The translations under genes were made by a program, and so were the position numbers. DNA of 64,000 nucleotides, taken from positions 62,001-126,000 of the forward strand of contig JAFKAC010000119.1 of the NCBI GenBank assembly GCA_025766275.1. Reading direction: 5' to 3'. Under the pieces are notes generated by a model that was not told the DNA's origin, did not search any database, and saw only the letters and a program-made list of their open reading frames with translations. The DNA is from Lactarius indigo (lineage: Eukaryota; Basidiomycota; Agaricomycetes; Russulales; Russulaceae). Of the stretch, positions 62,732-64,000 are shown piece after piece (position 1 is the stretch's first letter; each line of letters starts with the position of its first letter).

Positions 62732-63506
62732 ATGGTGAGCACATTGTCACGAAACCAGCTCAGGAATTTCTCAAAAACTATCGTCTTTTAGGGTATCGAT
62801 ATTGCCAAGCACCATGTCAAAAAGGGTGCCCGTACCGCTCCAGCGAGCGAGGACCCATACCTTCTGCTATTGGTTAAGGCATGTAAACTATCTTCTGTGT
62901 GTTGACTTGCGTCCTTAACGAGATCGAATAAAGCTATACCGCTTTCTGGCACGGCGTACTGACTCGAAGTTCAACAAGGTGGGGTTCAAGCTTTTGGTCG
63001 AACAAGTGAGATACTGACCTCGTAAATCAGGCCATCCTTCACCGCCTATTCCTGTCCAAAATCAACCGCCCCCCTATTTCTCTCTCTCGTATCGTAAAGG
63101 AGACCGAGAAGGTTGAAGATTTGTCGTCAAAAGTTGTGGTCCAGGTTGGCACCGTTACGGACGATGTCCGTCTGCTCGAGATTCCCAAGTTGTCTGTTGC
63201 TGCCCTTCGCTTCACGAAAGGTGCCAAGGAGCGCATCCTGAAGGCTGGCGGCGAGGCCCTTACCCTCGATCAGCTCGCTCTCCGTGCCCCAACCGGCTCC
63301 AATACTGTACTTCTCCGTGGCAAACGCAACACCCGGGAGGCTGTCAAGCACTTCGGTATGGGCCCCCACAAACACAAGAAGCCCCATACCACGTCTAATG
63401 GCCGCAAAGTACGTCCATCGATTCTTCGCAGGTTTGACGGTCTCATACAGTTTATCAGTTCGAGCGCGCCCGCGGTCGCCGAAAGTCCCGTGGCTTCAAA
63501 GTCTAA
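62732..63506 (+). CDS. RPL18: 60S ribosomal protein eL18
   Basis: Large-subunit ribosomal protein of 186 aa, the family's usual length. Exons 62732-62734 (ATG only), 62792-62878, 62934-62978, 63031-63408 and 63459-63506 close in phase. The chain reads [124 protein letters not shown] and [15 protein letters not shown]. The second intron starts with GC (AAG|GCATGT) and ends AATAAAG; a GT alternative four bases later breaks the frame. Confidence 0.95.
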
Positions 63507-63709
63507 ACAGCTGTGTAGTAGGCTCGCAGTTCTTCACTTGGTATTCGGGTGCCCAGACAAATTGTTGTATGCGGTATGGGTATGGTCGTCTCAGACTTCC
63601 GTCCCGATGTTTTCAAGCAAAACATGTATGCATAGACCTATGCGAGTATTTTATGGTCACTTCCCTACTGGATCATAAAACTAGTGTCTTTGAATACAAG
63701 TGACTCAAT

Positions 63710-64000
63710 TCACAATGACAGCTTATTTTCTGCCTCGCGGAACATGGCGTCGACGGGCGGGACGGTTGGCGCAACGCCAGGAGTGCCGGGTCCACTGGTG
63801 GGAGCTATGGCGGCATTCATGCGCCGCACACGTTTTGCCTGGATGCCCTTTAACCAGGCAGTACCACCACTATAAAAGAACGCCATTGAGCCAAACACCA
63901 TCCAAAGCCCGTACCAATGTAGTCGGCGCCACGCTTCAGCCGCGTCCGACAAGTGGAGGAGGATGAAAGGTGTGCAAGCAAAGTTGACCATAAGGACCGT
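63710..64000 (-). CDS. C-terminus of a probable MBOAT lysophospholipid acyltransferase
   Basis: The gene runs off the right edge; only the last ~95 residues are visible. Two hydrophobic helices can be seen (MVNFACTPFILLHL and LHWYGLWMVFGSMAFFYSGG), then a basic cytosolic end (GIQAKRVRRMNAA) and a Pro/Gly-rich tail. This layout matches the C-terminus of Ale1/MBOAT5-type acyltransferases as I recall them, but the catalytic His lies outside the window. Another multi-span membrane protein remains possible. It converges on eL18 with about 200 bp between stops. Confidence 0.5.
   Translation of the reverse strand, partial: TVLMVNFACTPFILLHLSDAAEAWRRLHWYGLWMVFGSMAFFYSGGTAWLKGIQAKRVRRMNAAIAPTSGPGTPGVAPTVPPVDAMFREAENKLSL

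Overview
The window is nuclear DNA of a filamentous basidiomycete, most likely an Agaricomycete. Genes are dense and split by many 45-65 nt introns. Some gaps between divergent genes are under 200 bp. Several proteins belong to families I know mainly from Agaricomycetes. Exon joins were worked out by hand from splice sites and reading frame; for most genes the phases add up exactly, but no transcript evidence was available.

Positions 1-9,000 are an accessory block. It holds low-complexity DNA with a 99-bp minisatellite and a multi-exon orphan-family gene. A CTAG-rich repeat region follows, and inserted into it is a 4.26-kb PIF/Harbinger DNA transposon (4268-8530). The transposon has 16-bp terminal inverted repeats, an intact three-exon DDE transposase and a second, Myb/SANT-like gene interrupted by one in-frame TAG. 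A probable LTR remnant lies inside it. Removing the element restores a near-perfect 32-nt palindrome at the target site.

Positions 9,000-28,000 hold a secreted M43 metalloprotease, an unrecognised 790-aa protein, mitochondrial acetyl-CoA acetyltransferase, the autophagy E2-like enzyme Atg10, ribosomal protein eS1, adenine phosphoribosyltransferase, an EDEM/Mnl1-type mannosidase with a PA domain, a p27-autoantigen-type zinc protein, a basidiomycete-specific protein and an F-box protein.

Positions 28,000-64,000 are mostly housekeeping and regulatory genes: glutathione-dependent formaldehyde dehydrogenase, Vfa1, an equilibrative nucleoside transporter, mitochondrial uL24, an Mbp1-type APSES cell-cycle factor, the COMPASS subunit Swd1/RBBP5, Esf2, Ars2/SERRATE, an Ssk1-type response regulator, a KDM3-like JmjC protein, an MDR-fold fusion protein, a Grn1/nucleostemin-type GTPase, a Tra2-type SR protein, eL18 and the C-terminus of a probable MBOAT acyltransferase. 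Many serve ribosome production (eS1, eL18, uL24m, Esf2, Grn1) or chromatin and RNA control (Swd1, JmjC, Ars2, Tra2). They are not an operon; neighbours often share short divergent promoters or converge closely.

The most notable signals are the two-gene Harbinger element and its palindromic target, two GC-AG introns, and a divergent gene pair in which both start codons are cut off by an intron directly after ATG.
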